Shown here: positions 1 to 7,684 of the stretch, one piece after another
Layout of the letters: each line of letters begins with the position of its first letter
Numbering within the stretch: the first letter of the stretch is position 1
IMG/VR virus record: IMGVR_UViG_3300045010_000567
Coordinates: 1 to 46,756 of that record
DNA length: 46,756 nt
Direction: 5' to 3' (one strand)
Origin: a virus
Program-made: the position numbers and the translations under genes
Notes under the pieces: model-generated
Databases searched by the model: none
Seen by the model: only the letters and a program-made list of their open reading frames with translations
Told to the model about the DNA's origin: nothing

Positions 1-524
1 AAAGCTGCCGTCGAGTCAGCAATTCCGGCAGAAAAGTTCGGAGAGCCTTTGTATCTGTGGGCAAACTGTGCGGCCGTGAATTCACGAAATGCGGCTGCCG
101 CACCAAGCGCCGCAACGCCAACTGCAGCAACAGCTCCAGCTAGGGCTTGCATAGTAAAGTTATAGGTTTTTACCAAGAACCTTCCCGTAGCAAAAAGAAG
201 ATTCACCGAAGCCAAAGCAGCCGCAGTAATCACAAACTCTATGCCCATCGCTATGATGGTGAACATCAACGTTCGGGCAATTTTCTGAAACATCATTGCC
301 GCCGACGACGCTTGGCCGAGTGATTTTTTTAGTTTTTGACCGGCCGAAGCGGCTCCCGTGAGGCTCGCCGCAGTTTTGTTGGTGTCACCCTGAAGAACCC
401 GCTGCGACGCGGCAGTTCGTTTTTGTGACTTATTGAGACTGGCTAGGGCAGCCTGCACAGCAGCAATCGACGCGAGGTCCTTGACATCTATGTCAATTAC
501 TATGGATACGCGTTCGTCAGCCAC
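1..524 (-). CDS. Tail tape measure protein, N-terminal part
   Basis: This gene runs off the left edge and only about 174 codons are visible. It starts with GTG at 524; an in-frame TAG at 537-539 limits the start to that GTG or a TTG three codons upstream of it. The visible protein has a charged, alanine-rich, helix-forming N-terminus (residues 1-80), then two hydrophobic segments at about 86-112 and 127-146. Tape measure proteins set tail length and commonly have coiled-coil and membrane-like segments of this type. The call rests on that composition and on position directly after the frameshifted tail assembly chaperone pair, which is the usual order. No catalytic motif is visible in this fragment. 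Confidence 0.8.
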   Translation of the reverse strand, partial: MADERVSIVIDIDVKDLASIAAVQAALASLNKSQKRTAASQRVLQGDTNKTAASLTGAASAGQKLKKSLGQASSAAMMFQKIARTLMFTIIAMGIEFVITAAALASVNLLFATGRFLVKTYNFTMQALAGAVAAVGVAALGAAAAFREFTAAQFAHRYKGSPNFSAGIADSTAA

Positions 525-553
525 CCAAAACCCCAACTACTTGTAAATTCGGG

Positions 554-751
554 CTAATAACCCCGTGATTCGCGTTCGGCATCCTGTCGATCCGCTTCAA
601 TAACTTTACCACAGGCCACCAAAATCATCCATTCGTCAATATGGACGTTTAATAAATCTAGTGGATTAGTCCCAAACACTTCGGCCAACCGTGCCGCCGT
701 TATGACACGGTTGTCTTCTGCGAGATCGTCTAGGACTGAATCGTAGGGTTT
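554..751 (-). CDS. Tail assembly chaperone, -1 frameshift extension (T-like part)
   Basis: An open frame lies -1 relative to the end of the 730-1230 gene. It has no start codon of its own: the frame is closed upstream by a TGA before any plausible start. After slippage at AAACCCT (751-745) the protein continues as YDSVLDDLAEDNR and stays open for about 63 codons to TAG at 554-556. Its predicted sequence is acidic and helical, with a short TAARLAEVFGTNP segment. This is the G/GT arrangement known from lambda and most long-tailed phages, where a minor fused product helps load tail subunits on the tape measure. The following tape measure gene supports the reading. Confidence 0.75.
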   Translation of the reverse strand, partial: KPYDSVLDDLAEDNRVITAARLAEVFGTNPLDLLNVHIDEWMILVACGKVIEADRQDAERESRGY

Positions 752-1230
752 TCGGTGCTCTCCACGGAGTCGCCGTAACCTGCGGCATCAATAATTGCCA
801 GCGCCGCAGCCTCAACATGCGGGTCAAGGCCGAAGAAAGCCTGGACAGCATCTGGAATTGCGCGTTTTGTTCCAGTCATTTCAAGAACTGATGGTGAAGC
901 AAATCCCAAAGACTTGCCGTCTTCGTAAACTTCTTCTCCGTTGAAAAAAATACCGGAAGTTGTGTGACCGATCACGGTGCACGCAAACTTCGTTGCGTCA
1001 ATGCCGTTCTTTGACTCTGAACCGCAGTTCTTCTGCCACGCTTTGATTTGATTCTGCGTGATGTTCGGACTGATCAGGATCTGAACTCCTGGCCGTTCTG
1101 GAACATTGATGAAGATCGGCTTGCGCTTTACTTTCTTGGCAATCACATTTTTGAGCTGCCCAAGAATGTTCTCGTCAGAAAACTCCGGCGTTGGCTCTTG
1201 TTCGATTTCATAGATGTTGTTGTCGGTCAT
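730..1230 (-). CDS. Tail assembly chaperone (G-like part)
   Basis: The protein has 166 residues from ATG at 1230. It is assigned by position between the tail tube gene and the tape measure gene and by the slippery heptamer near its 3' end. Its start is acidic (EIEQEPTPEFSDEN); a middle part contains a VKRKPIFINVPERPGVQI stretch. Expected role: a cytoplasmic, non-virion chaperone that keeps the tape measure protein soluble while tube subunits polymerise around it. About 65 bases separate it from the tube gene upstream, and that gap holds a hairpin that could lower its expression relative to the tube. Sequence alone would not identify the family; the context does. Confidence 0.72.
   Translation of the reverse strand: MTDNNIYEIEQEPTPEFSDENILGQLKNVIAKKVKRKPIFINVPERPGVQILISPNITQNQIKAWQKNCGSESKNGIDATKFACTVIGHTTSGIFFNGEEVYEDGKSLGFASPSVLEMTGTKRAIPDAVQAFFGLDPHVEAAALAIIDAAGYGDSVESTENPTIQS
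745..751 (-). promoter_or_regulatory. Programmed -1 ribosomal frameshift site AAACCCT
   Basis: On the minus strand the zero-frame codons are GAA AAC CCT, so A AAC CCT fits the canonical X XXY YYZ slippery heptamer. It lies five codons before the zero-frame stop at 730-732. Slippage by -1 gives AAA CCC TAC GAT and enters the downstream open frame that lacks a start. I did not identify a convincing downstream stem or pseudoknot by eye. Confidence 0.75.
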
Positions 1231-1264
1231 GGCGGAAACCCTAGCAGGCCACTAGCCCCAACGG

Positions 1265-1287
1265 TGACACCACCCAAAGCGGTGTCA
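1265..1287. other. Hairpin between tail tube and chaperone genes
   Basis: TGACACC at 1265-1271 pairs perfectly with GGTGTCA at 1281-1287 around a 9-base loop. No T-run follows on either strand, so it is not a classic intrinsic terminator. It could act as an RNA-processing or stability element that uncouples the abundant tube from the scarce chaperone; this is inference. Confidence 0.4.
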
Positions 1288-1295
1288 ACTAATTA

Positions 1296-1742
1296 TTAGG
1301 CTTGTGTCGGCTCGCCGCTGACGGCAAACGTCAAAGCAAACGTTGCGGGGGCCCCCGACGACGAATCTCCATCCGGCTCAGTCAAGCCCACCAAAAGAGC
1401 CTTGGAGTAGACGCGCTCAGACTGGTTGTTCTTCAAATCGCAGTCCGTGTCATATACCTTCACCTCGTAATAGGCGCGTCCGACAACTTTGCGAAGGTCT
1501 TTCAGGGTCGTTCTTTCATCGCTTGAGTAGTGACGTGTCAGTGTTACGTCACCCACCTCGGATGGGGCGCAAAGAACTTCCGGAAATTTCTCTCCACCAA
1601 CATAGATCTTTTCGACAGCGGCGGTGATTTCACCACCGGAAATCTGTGCAAAAAATCCAGTCAATGTTGGGCCTACTACCGCCTGCCCGGAAACGGGAGT
1701 GATCTCCGCGAAGATTTGGCGTTGCGCAAGTTTTTTTGACAT
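1296..1742 (-). CDS. Tail tube protein (contractile tail)
   Basis: This 148-residue protein starts with ATG at 1742, preceded by a strong GGAGG ribosome binding site. It lies 19 bases downstream of the sheath gene. Tube proteins of contractile phages are about 140-170 residues, beta-rich and follow the sheath gene. Here the N-terminus reads MSKKLAQRQIFAEIT, and there are several beta-type segments such as EVGDVTLTRHYSSDE and YYEVKVYDTDCD, which resembles the T4 gp19-like family. The protein would form the inner tube inside the sheath. The strong ribosome binding site fits a major virion protein. The assignment combines size, order and fold-like sequence. Confidence 0.82.
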   Translation of the reverse strand: MSKKLAQRQIFAEITPVSGQAVVGPTLTGFFAQISGGEITAAVEKIYVGGEKFPEVLCAPSEVGDVTLTRHYSSDERTTLKDLRKVVGRAYYEVKVYDTDCDLKNNQSERVYSKALLVGLTEPDGDSSSGAPATFALTFAVSGEPTQA

Positions 1743-1761
1743 TACTTATCCTCCGTATTGA

Positions 1762-3213
1762 CTAGACGAGAGACGCCGTGAGGTTGGATTTGACGATCTC
1801 GACCTCGATCGTTTCGCCGATCGAAGAGATTCTGGCACCTACTCGCGCCTTGATTGTTCCGTCAGCCAGCTGACTTACCGGATTGAGAGAGTCGTTGACG
1901 ACAATTGAATAACCCGGGTCGACAATCCTGCCATTTGTATCTACTGCTTCATACACCCCACCGGCCTGACGGATTCTATCCATGATGGCTGTGAGCGTAG
2001 AAGCGATTCTTGCAAACAGCGCGCGTCGTCCGTCAATCGGCTGGAATACGAGAGCCTCAAGTGATTGTTTCGACTCGTAGACAATGTAGTTCAGCGTCTC
2101 GCGGCCGTTGATAAAACGGAAGTTGGCGGTGTCATCGGAAATTGAACGCGCACCATATATGCGAGTCGTTCCGTTCACGAGTTTGATTGGGTTCACGGCC
2201 GCGTCCACAAGGGTGTTCTCTTGCGACGCGGACAAGATTGTGTACGGCAGCATTACAAATCGAGCCTCGGTTGACGCACCGGCGTACGCCGACCACGGAC
2301 CAGATTCGTTTTGAACTTTCGCGCGCTTTGCGGCAACGAAGCCCTCGCACGGAATCACCGATGTCAATGATCCGTTGGGAACTTTGACCCACGGATAATA
2401 GAACGCTGCATATTCAGAATATGCAACATTCGCGTACCCTTGCGCTGTTGATGCAACGGTGCTGACCGAATCATCGCGGTCGAAACCGAGAAGAGCAATT
2501 CTTCCGTAAGCGGCTGCGTGTGTAATCAGCTGGTCGTAGTTGTCCGAGTTATAGAAACCAGGCGCAGAGACGGCACCGGGCCCATATGAATCAATGAAGA
2601 AAGCAAGCGCCTCTGCGAGGTCGCTGTCATCGATCGCGCCGCCATCGCTACCGCCTGAAAAGTTTGTGGCCGCGAGCGTGACTGGCAAACCGGGGTTCGC
2701 GCCAACAGCTGCCACCACATAAAGACCGGCGAGTGCAGATCCGTTGATTTCATCAACGGCGTCAGACACTGACGTGTGTGTCGCCGAGGTGAAAACTGGT
2801 TCAGTTCCAATAAAAATCTTAACGCTGAAAGCAGACCCAGTATTTACAACTGCAGCCTTGAGGCCACCGGCATTTGCCCATGTGCCCTCTCCAGACGCAG
2901 TAAGAACCATGCATGAGTCGGCAGTCGCGTTGTCAAGTTCGAGTGTTGCCGACACGGCATCATCTGGGATCACGCGAGAAACGAAAGCGCGCGCACCACC
3001 CTCTTCAAAAAATGATCGCAGAGTCTGATGAACCCAACCACTCGATGTGTATCCGCCATAGACGGTCTCATACTCGGCGATGCTGGTAACAGCGACTGCT
3101 TTTCCTTCCGGACCCCTTGTGGTTACACCAGCAACAAAGAAGGTCGCGGTCGGCGTCACTTGCGCATTGGTCGGGCCCGTGCGGACCGCTGTCGTTACAA
3201 CTACACCTGGCAT
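1762..3213 (-). CDS. Tail sheath protein
   Basis: This is a 483-residue contractile tail sheath protein starting with ATG at 3213. GGAGG at 3220-3224 sits six bases before the start. The N-terminus (MPGVVVTTAVRTG..., then TATFFVAGVTTRGPEGKAV and ITSIAEYETVYGG-like text) is the typical sheath beginning, and segments such as GARAFVSRV and the C-terminal region with FRFINGRETLNYIVYES, RRALFARIASTLTAIMDRIRQ and DGTIKARVGARISSIGETIEVEI match the conserved sheath core. Its role is to polymerise around the tube and contract on host contact to drive the tube through the envelope. It shows the phage has a myovirus-type tail. The length is within the family's normal range. A TATAAT lies just upstream, inside the end of the previous gene. 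Confidence 0.96.
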   Translation of the reverse strand: MPGVVVTTAVRTGPTNAQVTPTATFFVAGVTTRGPEGKAVAVTSIAEYETVYGGYTSSGWVHQTLRSFFEEGGARAFVSRVIPDDAVSATLELDNATADSCMVLTASGEGTWANAGGLKAAVVNTGSAFSVKIFIGTEPVFTSATHTSVSDAVDEINGSALAGLYVVAAVGANPGLPVTLAATNFSGGSDGGAIDDSDLAEALAFFIDSYGPGAVSAPGFYNSDNYDQLITHAAAYGRIALLGFDRDDSVSTVASTAQGYANVAYSEYAAFYYPWVKVPNGSLTSVIPCEGFVAAKRAKVQNESGPWSAYAGASTEARFVMLPYTILSASQENTLVDAAVNPIKLVNGTTRIYGARSISDDTANFRFINGRETLNYIVYESKQSLEALVFQPIDGRRALFARIASTLTAIMDRIRQAGGVYEAVDTNGRIVDPGYSIVVNDSLNPVSQLADGTIKARVGARISSIGETIEVEIVKSNLTASLV

Positions 3214-3262
3214 TTTGTTCCTCCAAAACCTAGGAGATCAGCTACGAATATGAGCTACTGCG

Positions 3263-3268
3263 ATTATA
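3263..3268 (-). promoter_or_regulatory. Candidate -10 element upstream of sheath gene
   Basis: A perfect TATAAT on the minus strand overlaps the TAA stop of the upstream gene. It would start transcription about 45 bases before the sheath ATG. A matching -35 box is not clear at 17 bases (GCCAAA); TTGCGC occurs at 21 bases. It could raise sheath and tube expression. Confidence 0.35.
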
Positions 3269-3641
3269 GTGAACTTTCGTCCACATTTGGCGCAAGTTGA
3301 TGCTGCTCCACAATCATAGGTATTTCTGTGATCGTTTCTGCAACTTCGACGGGTTCTGGTTCAGCCGCTGGCTCTGAATCAATTACCACGTCAACCTTTG
3401 TGTCCCCGACTACATCCCAGTCCTTGACCTCCGCGGGCTCTTGGGCCTTTTTCTTCCTGGGTTTCTTCGCGGTTGTTGCCGATGACGAAGATGTGGTAGG
3501 TGGAACAACTGCAATTCTTTTCAATTTCAAATTGTGCTGGACAATTGGGTCGTTTTCAGAGACAATGGCCAAACCATCTGGCTTGACTAAACGACCGGGC
3601 GTGCCAACGCGGAATAGTCTTCCGGTGATGTTTCTTACCAT
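3264..3641 (-). CDS. Hypothetical protein before sheath gene, basic and acidic low-complexity tail
   Basis: The favoured start is ATG at 3641, because a G-run (GGGGGG) ribosome binding site lies a few bases upstream; an upstream ATG at 3701 has no such site. The 125-residue protein begins MVRNITGRLFRVG, has a short beta-like head (to about residue 45), then a serine/threonine and lysine-rich stretch (TTSSSSATTAKKPRKKK) and an acidic, proline/glutamate-rich C-terminal half. I do not recognise a family. Position between tail terminator-like and sheath genes suggests a small tail or neck accessory protein. The short globular head with a long disordered tail could also suit a decoration or linker role; this is speculation. 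Confidence 0.65.
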   Translation of the reverse strand: MVRNITGRLFRVGTPGRLVKPDGLAIVSENDPIVQHNLKLKRIAVVPPTTSSSSATTAKKPRKKKAQEPAEVKDWDVVGDTKVDVVIDSEPAAEPEPVEVAETITEIPMIVEQHQLAPNVDESSL

Positions 3642-3708
3642 AATCTGCCCCCCCTGGACATCAGAGTGGGCTTCGTCAAGGACTGACTTAAAAAAATACA
3701 TGTTTTGA

Positions 3709-4308
3709 TTATACCTGGAAGGTTTCTGTCAGAGCAGCAGGAACGACTTCAAGTTCATACTCTTCAAATGTTCCGACCGGTGCTCTTGTGATGGCTTCTT
3801 CCATTACGACGTTGTAACCGATAAAAGCTCCGGCCAAAACCCTGTCGCCCTTTAGCAATGTCAAATCTGAATATTCTTCGGTTAAGGTACTTTCTTCAAC
3901 TCTTGCATCTCTTGTCGTGTCATGCCTATTGAAACATGGATAGTCGAGGAGCGCCGATCGCACGACAGCAGTCAACCGATCTCGCATAAGTGTTGCTTGC
4001 TCCGAATCGCCTCCACGTGCCCAGATATACGTTCGAAGCGAATAGGTGACGTTATATACGGGGTCAAAACCCAATTCATGACCAAATCTTGAAAAAGAAC
4101 CTGCATTTATGGCGACCGTAATGATCGTCGGCCATGTGTCGAGGGCGAGGGGTTCGTAGCTCAAATAAAGTTCCGGATTGGGAAGGGTATTGTCATCCAG
4201 GTTCCAACCGTTTCTATAGCGAACCAATCTTATCGGCATGTCGTCTTCAAGAAACGTCGTTACATAGTTTTTGGCGTAATGGGCGCCATACATCAATTCG
4301 TTCGGCAT
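3709..4308 (-). CDS. Putative tail terminator/completion protein
   Basis: This protein has 199 residues from ATG at 4308. It is placed between a Mu gpG-like virion morphogenesis protein and the sheath region, where contractile phages usually encode a tail completion or terminator protein. The sequence includes YNVTYSLRTYIWARGGDSEQATLMRDRLTAVVRSALLDYP (shown in part: a beta strand then an amphipathic helix), which resembles the strand-helix layout of small head-tail or tail terminator proteins. This part is followed by beta-type sequence ending VPAALTETFQV. Role inferred: caps the tail tube and sheath or joins them to the head. No specific family motif was identified. Confidence 0.55.
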   Translation of the reverse strand: MPNELMYGAHYAKNYVTTFLEDDMPIRLVRYRNGWNLDDNTLPNPELYLSYEPLALDTWPTIITVAINAGSFSRFGHELGFDPVYNVTYSLRTYIWARGGDSEQATLMRDRLTAVVRSALLDYPCFNRHDTTRDARVEESTLTEEYSDLTLLKGDRVLAGAFIGYNVVMEEAITRAPVGTFEEYELEVVPAALTETFQV

Positions 4309-4311
4309 GGT

Positions 4312-4764
4312 TCACTCGGCGGCAATGTACTTGACGGCATCATTTGCCGTGCTCTTGGCGAATCCGGCCGGTTCAAAAATGATTTTTCTTTTCGGCATTT
4401 TTCTTGTTCCGTATTGGTGAAACTTTGCGTACTCAACGTTGGTGCCGAATTCCGCTTTTGTGGGAGAAATAGACGAAATGCCACTCGTCATGGTTGTGAC
4501 ACTCCTGAACAATTTTCCATTCCCGATCAGGGTTGTTCTTCCGGGAAACTTTGTCGCTTTGAATGCTGCATACTGTGGGTCTAGCGGAGCCCAACCGCCA
4601 ACAGGCAATCCGTTCGATGCGAAGTTGGCCGCATTGGAAAGTTGGATTTGTTTTTTTGCTTTTATAAAAATTGGCTCGAATGTTTTTGAGCGCACAATCA
4701 TTCCGGCAAAACGAGCCTGAGCTTTGGCAACTCCTTTTACCTGAATGTCAATGTCAACTCTCAC
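4312..4764 (-). CDS. Virion morphogenesis / tail completion protein, Mu gpG-like
   Basis: The protein has 150 residues and a GTG start at 4764 that overlaps the TGA of the upstream connector gene (GTGA), which implies translational coupling; GGAG precedes it. It shows the signature order of the phage virion morphogenesis (gpG / HK97 gp10-like) family: an N-terminal strand-helix, GGWAPLDPQYAAFK in the middle, a LIGNGKLFRSV segment, then GTNVEYAKFHQYGT and KMPKRKIIFEP at the end. These proteins complete the neck or tail end before joining head and tail. Length is typical. Confidence 0.82.
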   Translation of the reverse strand: MRVDIDIQVKGVAKAQARFAGMIVRSKTFEPIFIKAKKQIQLSNAANFASNGLPVGGWAPLDPQYAAFKATKFPGRTTLIGNGKLFRSVTTMTSGISSISPTKAEFGTNVEYAKFHQYGTRKMPKRKIIFEPAGFAKSTANDAVKYIAAE

Positions 4765-5642
4765 GCTATTCTCCTGCGTCGATGAATTTTCAAAACAGAC
4801 AATTCCTTTTCCAAAAATCCAGTTTCTGCCACGGCAACGTTTCGTGGATTGAGATCCTTTACGCCGACGACGTCATCGTGCATGTTTTGCATTTCGCGTG
4901 TGGCCGCACGAAGAATCATCAACTTCATCGTCGGGATTGTCTCTCCGGAGATCCCACCAGTGTAAGTAACGGTCAAAATGTCATTCGGTAATCCGCCAAA
5001 AACTTCCAAACCCCAACGATGAACGACGTATCCGGTTCCGACGGCTGTGGCTTTCCCCCCGGAAACATAAGCAGGTAAAGCTGCCTCGGTCCACTTCTTT
5101 ACCATAAAAGTTGTTGAAGTGACGTCAAGTATTTCTGCGGCCGACACATTGTACTGTTCGGGGGTTACGTCTTTCAGAGAAACCCTTTGGCCAACAGTGA
5201 ACTTATGTGCAGATGGGGTGGTAAAAGTTACGTGGTTAGTCGAATAGATGATTATGTCGGTTGATTCAGCGCCGGAAATGGTCGATTCTCGTCTCACCGC
5301 TTCGCCAAGGTATGTCTGACTGGATATCGAAGATGAGTGAACACTCTTCACTGACACAACTGGAGAATTGCGCAAAGGTAGATGAATGCCGGGCATTACA
5401 TACTCGACTGTTGCATCCGTTGTGCTTTGCTCTCGCTCATAAAAGAAACTTGTCTGAGGCATTGCGTAAAACGAAGCTGGAACCACGTGCTGCTCTTCGT
5501 ATTCCTGCAACTCGATCGGTCTTCCCAGGTACGACTCCATTTCGCTCTGAAGCCCGGCGAGAACAAGTTCAGCAGCGTCAATCTGACGATTGGTGAACGT
5601 GACGTCCATGTATGTTCTCAATTCGGCAACAGAAACCAACAT
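4761..5642 (-). CDS. Head-tail connector protein (gp6-like N-terminus), extended
   Basis: The 293-residue protein starts with ATG at 5642 after a TGGAGAA site. Its N-terminus (SVAELRTYMDVTFTNRQIDAAELVLAGLQSEMESYLGRP, shown in part) has the helix pattern of the phage gp6/gp15-like connector family, in which small helical subunits form a ring below the portal. The family is usually near 100-200 residues, so this member has an inserted beta-rich region of about 150 residues (around 80-225, including THVTFTTPSAHKFTVGQRVSL-type text) before a C-terminal helix (TMKLMILRAATREMQNMHDD). The following gene overlaps it by four bases. Function is inferred from the N-terminus and the neighbours. Confidence 0.75.
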   Translation of the reverse strand: MLVSVAELRTYMDVTFTNRQIDAAELVLAGLQSEMESYLGRPIELQEYEEQHVVPASFYAMPQTSFFYEREQSTTDATVEYVMPGIHLPLRNSPVVSVKSVHSSSISSQTYLGEAVRRESTISGAESTDIIIYSTNHVTFTTPSAHKFTVGQRVSLKDVTPEQYNVSAAEILDVTSTTFMVKKWTEAALPAYVSGGKATAVGTGYVVHRWGLEVFGGLPNDILTVTYTGGISGETIPTMKLMILRAATREMQNMHDDVVGVKDLNPRNVAVAETGFLEKELSVLKIHRRRRIA

Positions 5643-5661
5643 CTAATTCTCCAATTGTGGA

Positions 5662-5889
5662 TTAGGCCGAAACGCCACCAAGAAGGCGACTCCTTCTTTC
5701 GCGAAGGAGGGCCCTGCCCTGGCCGGCAGCAGTTCTTCGCCTACCAGCCCTTTGCAAACGGTCTGCTCCTCGTCTTAGCGCATAGGCAGCGGCACGACGC
5801 CACCATCTTGGGCGCCTTCCCGCGGGAATTGCACCAGGCGGTGGGGGGGGAAGCGGCTCTTCATCAGGGGTTTTGTTGGGTACGACCAT
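5662..5889 (-). CDS. Small arginine- and proline-rich hypothetical protein
   Basis: This 75-residue reading frame starts with ATG at 5889, and an AGAAAGG ribosome-binding-like sequence lies about nine bases upstream. It begins MVVPNKTPDEEPLPPPPPG and then becomes highly basic (repeated RR and RRR), ending SRLLGGVSA. It fills the gap between the ParB-like gene and the connector gene in the same direction. It is locally richer in G+C than its neighbours. I recognise no family. The basic tail suggests nucleic-acid or protein binding. The plus strand is also open here, but a same-strand gene with a ribosome binding site is the better reading. Confidence 0.5.
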   Translation of the reverse strand: MVVPNKTPDEEPLPPPPPGAIPAGRRPRWWRRAAAYALRRGADRLQRAGRRRTAAGQGRALLRERRSRLLGGVSA

Positions 5890-5945
5890 ACGGTAAAGCC
5901 TTTCTGGCTACACAAATTCTAACACTGACAAGACCCTTGCGGGAT

Positions 5946-6521
5946 TCACCTGTCGGCGTTTGGCGGTTTCTCTATTTCGACTTTTTGGGGAACCGCCCCA
6001 GCGGGCGCTTCGATCGGAACCCACGCTCTGGAATAAGTATGTTCGGAGAGTTTTTTGCCCTTCAAAAGTGTTCCGTCAAGCAATAGATAAAACTCCTGAG
6101 AGGTCATCATTAGTTTTTTTTGGATATCGGCGTCTTCGTACTTGCGCGAGTAAACGATTGAACGTAAGAGATTCGATAGTTTTTTGGCTACCAGCGAACC
6201 CTTTGGCCTGTTCAGTTGGATATGCATCAGCATTGCGTCGATTTCTGAAACGTCCACGAGAATGCACGGGATACGACCACCATCACGCTCGATTATTTCT
6301 TGAGTGTTTTGAGCGCAAACCCAACGATGAAAACCGTCGATTATTTCCATCGTGGAAGACGAAACGACGATTGGGTAGAGCCAGCCGTGTTGAATGATCG
6401 AGTCTGCTAAAACTTTCATTTCCGGCGACTGAACGTAATTGGATCGCCAGGGAGCCGGTTTGAGATTTTCTATCTTCAGAGTTTGAATTTGCACTTCACA
6501 CCTGAACTCTGACATTTGCAT
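5946..6521 (-). CDS. ParB-like nuclease-domain protein
   Basis: This protein has about 191 residues from ATG at 6521; ATG at 6515 and an upstream TTG at 6542 are alternatives, and no ribosome binding site settles it. The N-terminal 100 residues fit a ParB/sulfiredoxin-type fold: IENLKPAPWRSNYVQSPEM, then LADSIIQHGWLYPIVV, then the motif DGFHRWVCAQ with the family's conserved Arg. Phages use such proteins as nucleases, transcription regulators or partition-like DNA-binding proteins. The C-terminal part is helical and ends in a proline-rich stretch. It sits in the recombination block and overlaps the end of the coiled-coil gene upstream. Exact biochemical role is unknown. Confidence 0.75.
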   Translation of the reverse strand: MQMSEFRCEVQIQTLKIENLKPAPWRSNYVQSPEMKVLADSIIQHGWLYPIVVSSSTMEIIDGFHRWVCAQNTQEIIERDGGRIPCILVDVSEIDAMLMHIQLNRPKGSLVAKKLSNLLRSIVYSRKYEDADIQKKLMMTSQEFYLLLDGTLLKGKKLSEHTYSRAWVPIEAPAGAVPQKVEIEKPPNADR

Positions 6522-6840
6522 TGAGCGTTCGTAGTGCGTCAATCGATGTGCGCAGAGACAGAAGTTTTTCGCGTTTTGACTTCAGTAATCCTTCGGCAAT
6601 TTTGCAGTCATAGTCGAAGTCGGCCATCTTGTAGTCCGCCCAAGCTTCACGTTCTTTGATTGAACCCTTGGCCGACAAATATTCTTTTGCCCAGTTTGCT
6701 TTGTGTAAGGCGTCCTTTTTGGCATGGTCTTCCGCGATTTTCTCAAAAGCTTCAGTTTCTTGTTCCAGTATGCCCAGCAGGCGAAGCAGTTCATGTTCTA
6801 TTTCAACTTGACTTATTGGTGCGGTTCGATCAAATGCCAT
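6496..6840 (-). CDS. Small coiled-coil protein of phage recombination block
   Basis: The 114-residue protein starts with ATG at 6840 after AAAGGAG. It is almost entirely helical with heptad-like spacing: VEIEHELLRLLGILEQETEAFEK, WAKEYLSAKGSIKEREAW and LLSLRTSIDALRTLNANVRV (parts shown). The pattern of a KGS-like turn followed by a second helix and ending in a SLN-type tail is one I have seen in small proteins next to phage recombination genes, but I know no assigned function. Its start overlaps the end of the RuvC-like gene by 11 bases, so the two are probably co-translated. Confidence 0.75.
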   Translation of the reverse strand: MAFDRTAPISQVEIEHELLRLLGILEQETEAFEKIAEDHAKKDALHKANWAKEYLSAKGSIKEREAWADYKMADFDYDCKIAEGLLKSKREKLLSLRTSIDALRTLNANVRVQV

Positions 6841-7351
6841 CGGTATTCTCCTTTATTTTATATTCTACGGTTTCCAGGGCGGCAAGTTGTTTTTCGGAGA
6901 GGTTCAAATTTCTTTTACCTAAAAGATGTTGCAGCATTTGCTCCAAAATCCAGGCGTCGCAGACGTCATCCAGGCCGGGCTGATCCGGGATGGAGGTCAT
7001 TTGCAATACGGCGAGAACAACGTCTTCCTTCGAAGCGTTTCCCCGGCCAGTCGCAAATTTCGCCCTATTGGACGGGGGAATAATGACCACTGATATTCCC
7101 GCCTCAGCAAGGGCCACTTTGATCACGCCGCCCAACTCGCCGATTGAATGCGCATGGGAAAACCTGGACGCGTATGAATAGCCCTCCAACGCGACAATCT
7201 CAACAGATTTTTCTTTCAATTGCGACATGATCCGGTCGCGAATTTCTATCAATCGAGACTCACCCCTTAGTTTTGACCTTATCGAAAAGAGTTGACCCGA
7301 AATTGATAAACCGGTGGACGTCAGGGAGAGATCTATTCCGGCAGTGTTCAT
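6830..7351 (-). CDS. RuvC-like Holliday junction resolvase / RNase H-fold nuclease
   Basis: The protein has 173 residues from ATG at 7351. It shows the RNase H-fold acid set: D7 in GIDLSLTSTG, E56 in ALEGYSY, and D128/D129 with D132 in LDDVCDAWIL. PPSNRAKFATGRGNASKEDV (before the last helix) matches the loop seen in RuvC relatives. These enzymes cut four-way DNA junctions; in phages they resolve branched replicating DNA before packaging. The length is the same as bacterial RuvC. All catalytic residues appear present. It lies in the same leftward group as the annealing protein and the other nucleases. Confidence 0.88.
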   Translation of the reverse strand: MNTAGIDLSLTSTGLSISGQLFSIRSKLRGESRLIEIRDRIMSQLKEKSVEIVALEGYSYASRFSHAHSIGELGGVIKVALAEAGISVVIIPPSNRAKFATGRGNASKEDVVLAVLQMTSIPDQPGLDDVCDAWILEQMLQHLLGKRNLNLSEKQLAALETVEYKIKENTDGI

Positions 7352-7384
7352 GTGGGAAAACTACCATGCTGTAGTAACACGGAT

Positions 7385-7684
7385 CTAGGCCCATCCGTGT
7401 TGCGACAGGCCGAGATCGAAGGCGAGAGCCGGATGATTTCCGATTCTTCTATGGCACGGACGGCATACGCATATCAAGTTGCTTGCATCAAGAATTGATC
7501 CACCCTGCGATCTTCGCTTTAGCTCGTGGACGTCGACGCTTGCATTCCGCGAATAGGTCACAAGGCCGTCATGTTTTGCAAACACCGGACACGCCTCACA
7601 CCATGGCCTTTCCCGCATAAGCAGGGAGACTATTTTTCTGCGCTCGACGTATTCTTTTTGTTTTTTCCTAGAGCGTCGGCGCAT
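7385..7684 (-). CDS. HNH endonuclease
   Basis: The 99-residue protein starts with ATG at 7684 and overlaps the upstream gene by 17 bases. It has a basic N-terminus (MRRRSRKKQKEYVERR), two CxxC pairs likely to hold zinc (C29-x2-C32 and C74-x2-C77), and an HNH core: H53 in VDVHELKRRS, N69 in DASNLI, H78 in CHRR. This size and layout are typical of phage HNH nucleases, some of which assist terminase in packaging and others act as free-standing homing enzymes. Position within the recombination block, not beside terminase, leaves the exact role open. Confidence 0.88.
   Translation of the reverse strand: MRRRSRKKQKEYVERRKIVSLLMRERPWCEACPVFAKHDGLVTYSRNASVDVHELKRRSQGGSILDASNLICVCRPCHRRIGNHPALAFDLGLSQHGWA

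Noticed and set aside
3328-3708. Plus-strand frame opposite the hypothetical gene before sheath
   Set aside because: Ser/Thr-rich antisense of a low-complexity stretch; the minus-strand gene has a ribosome binding site.
5690-5709. CTCCTTC/GAAGGAG hairpin as terminator
   Set aside because: It lies inside a likely coding frame and has no T-run on either strand.
5382-6086. Plus-strand 234-residue frame across the connector, small basic and ParB-like genes
   Set aside because: It runs against three better supported minus-strand genes, lacks a ribosome binding site and has no recognisable domain.
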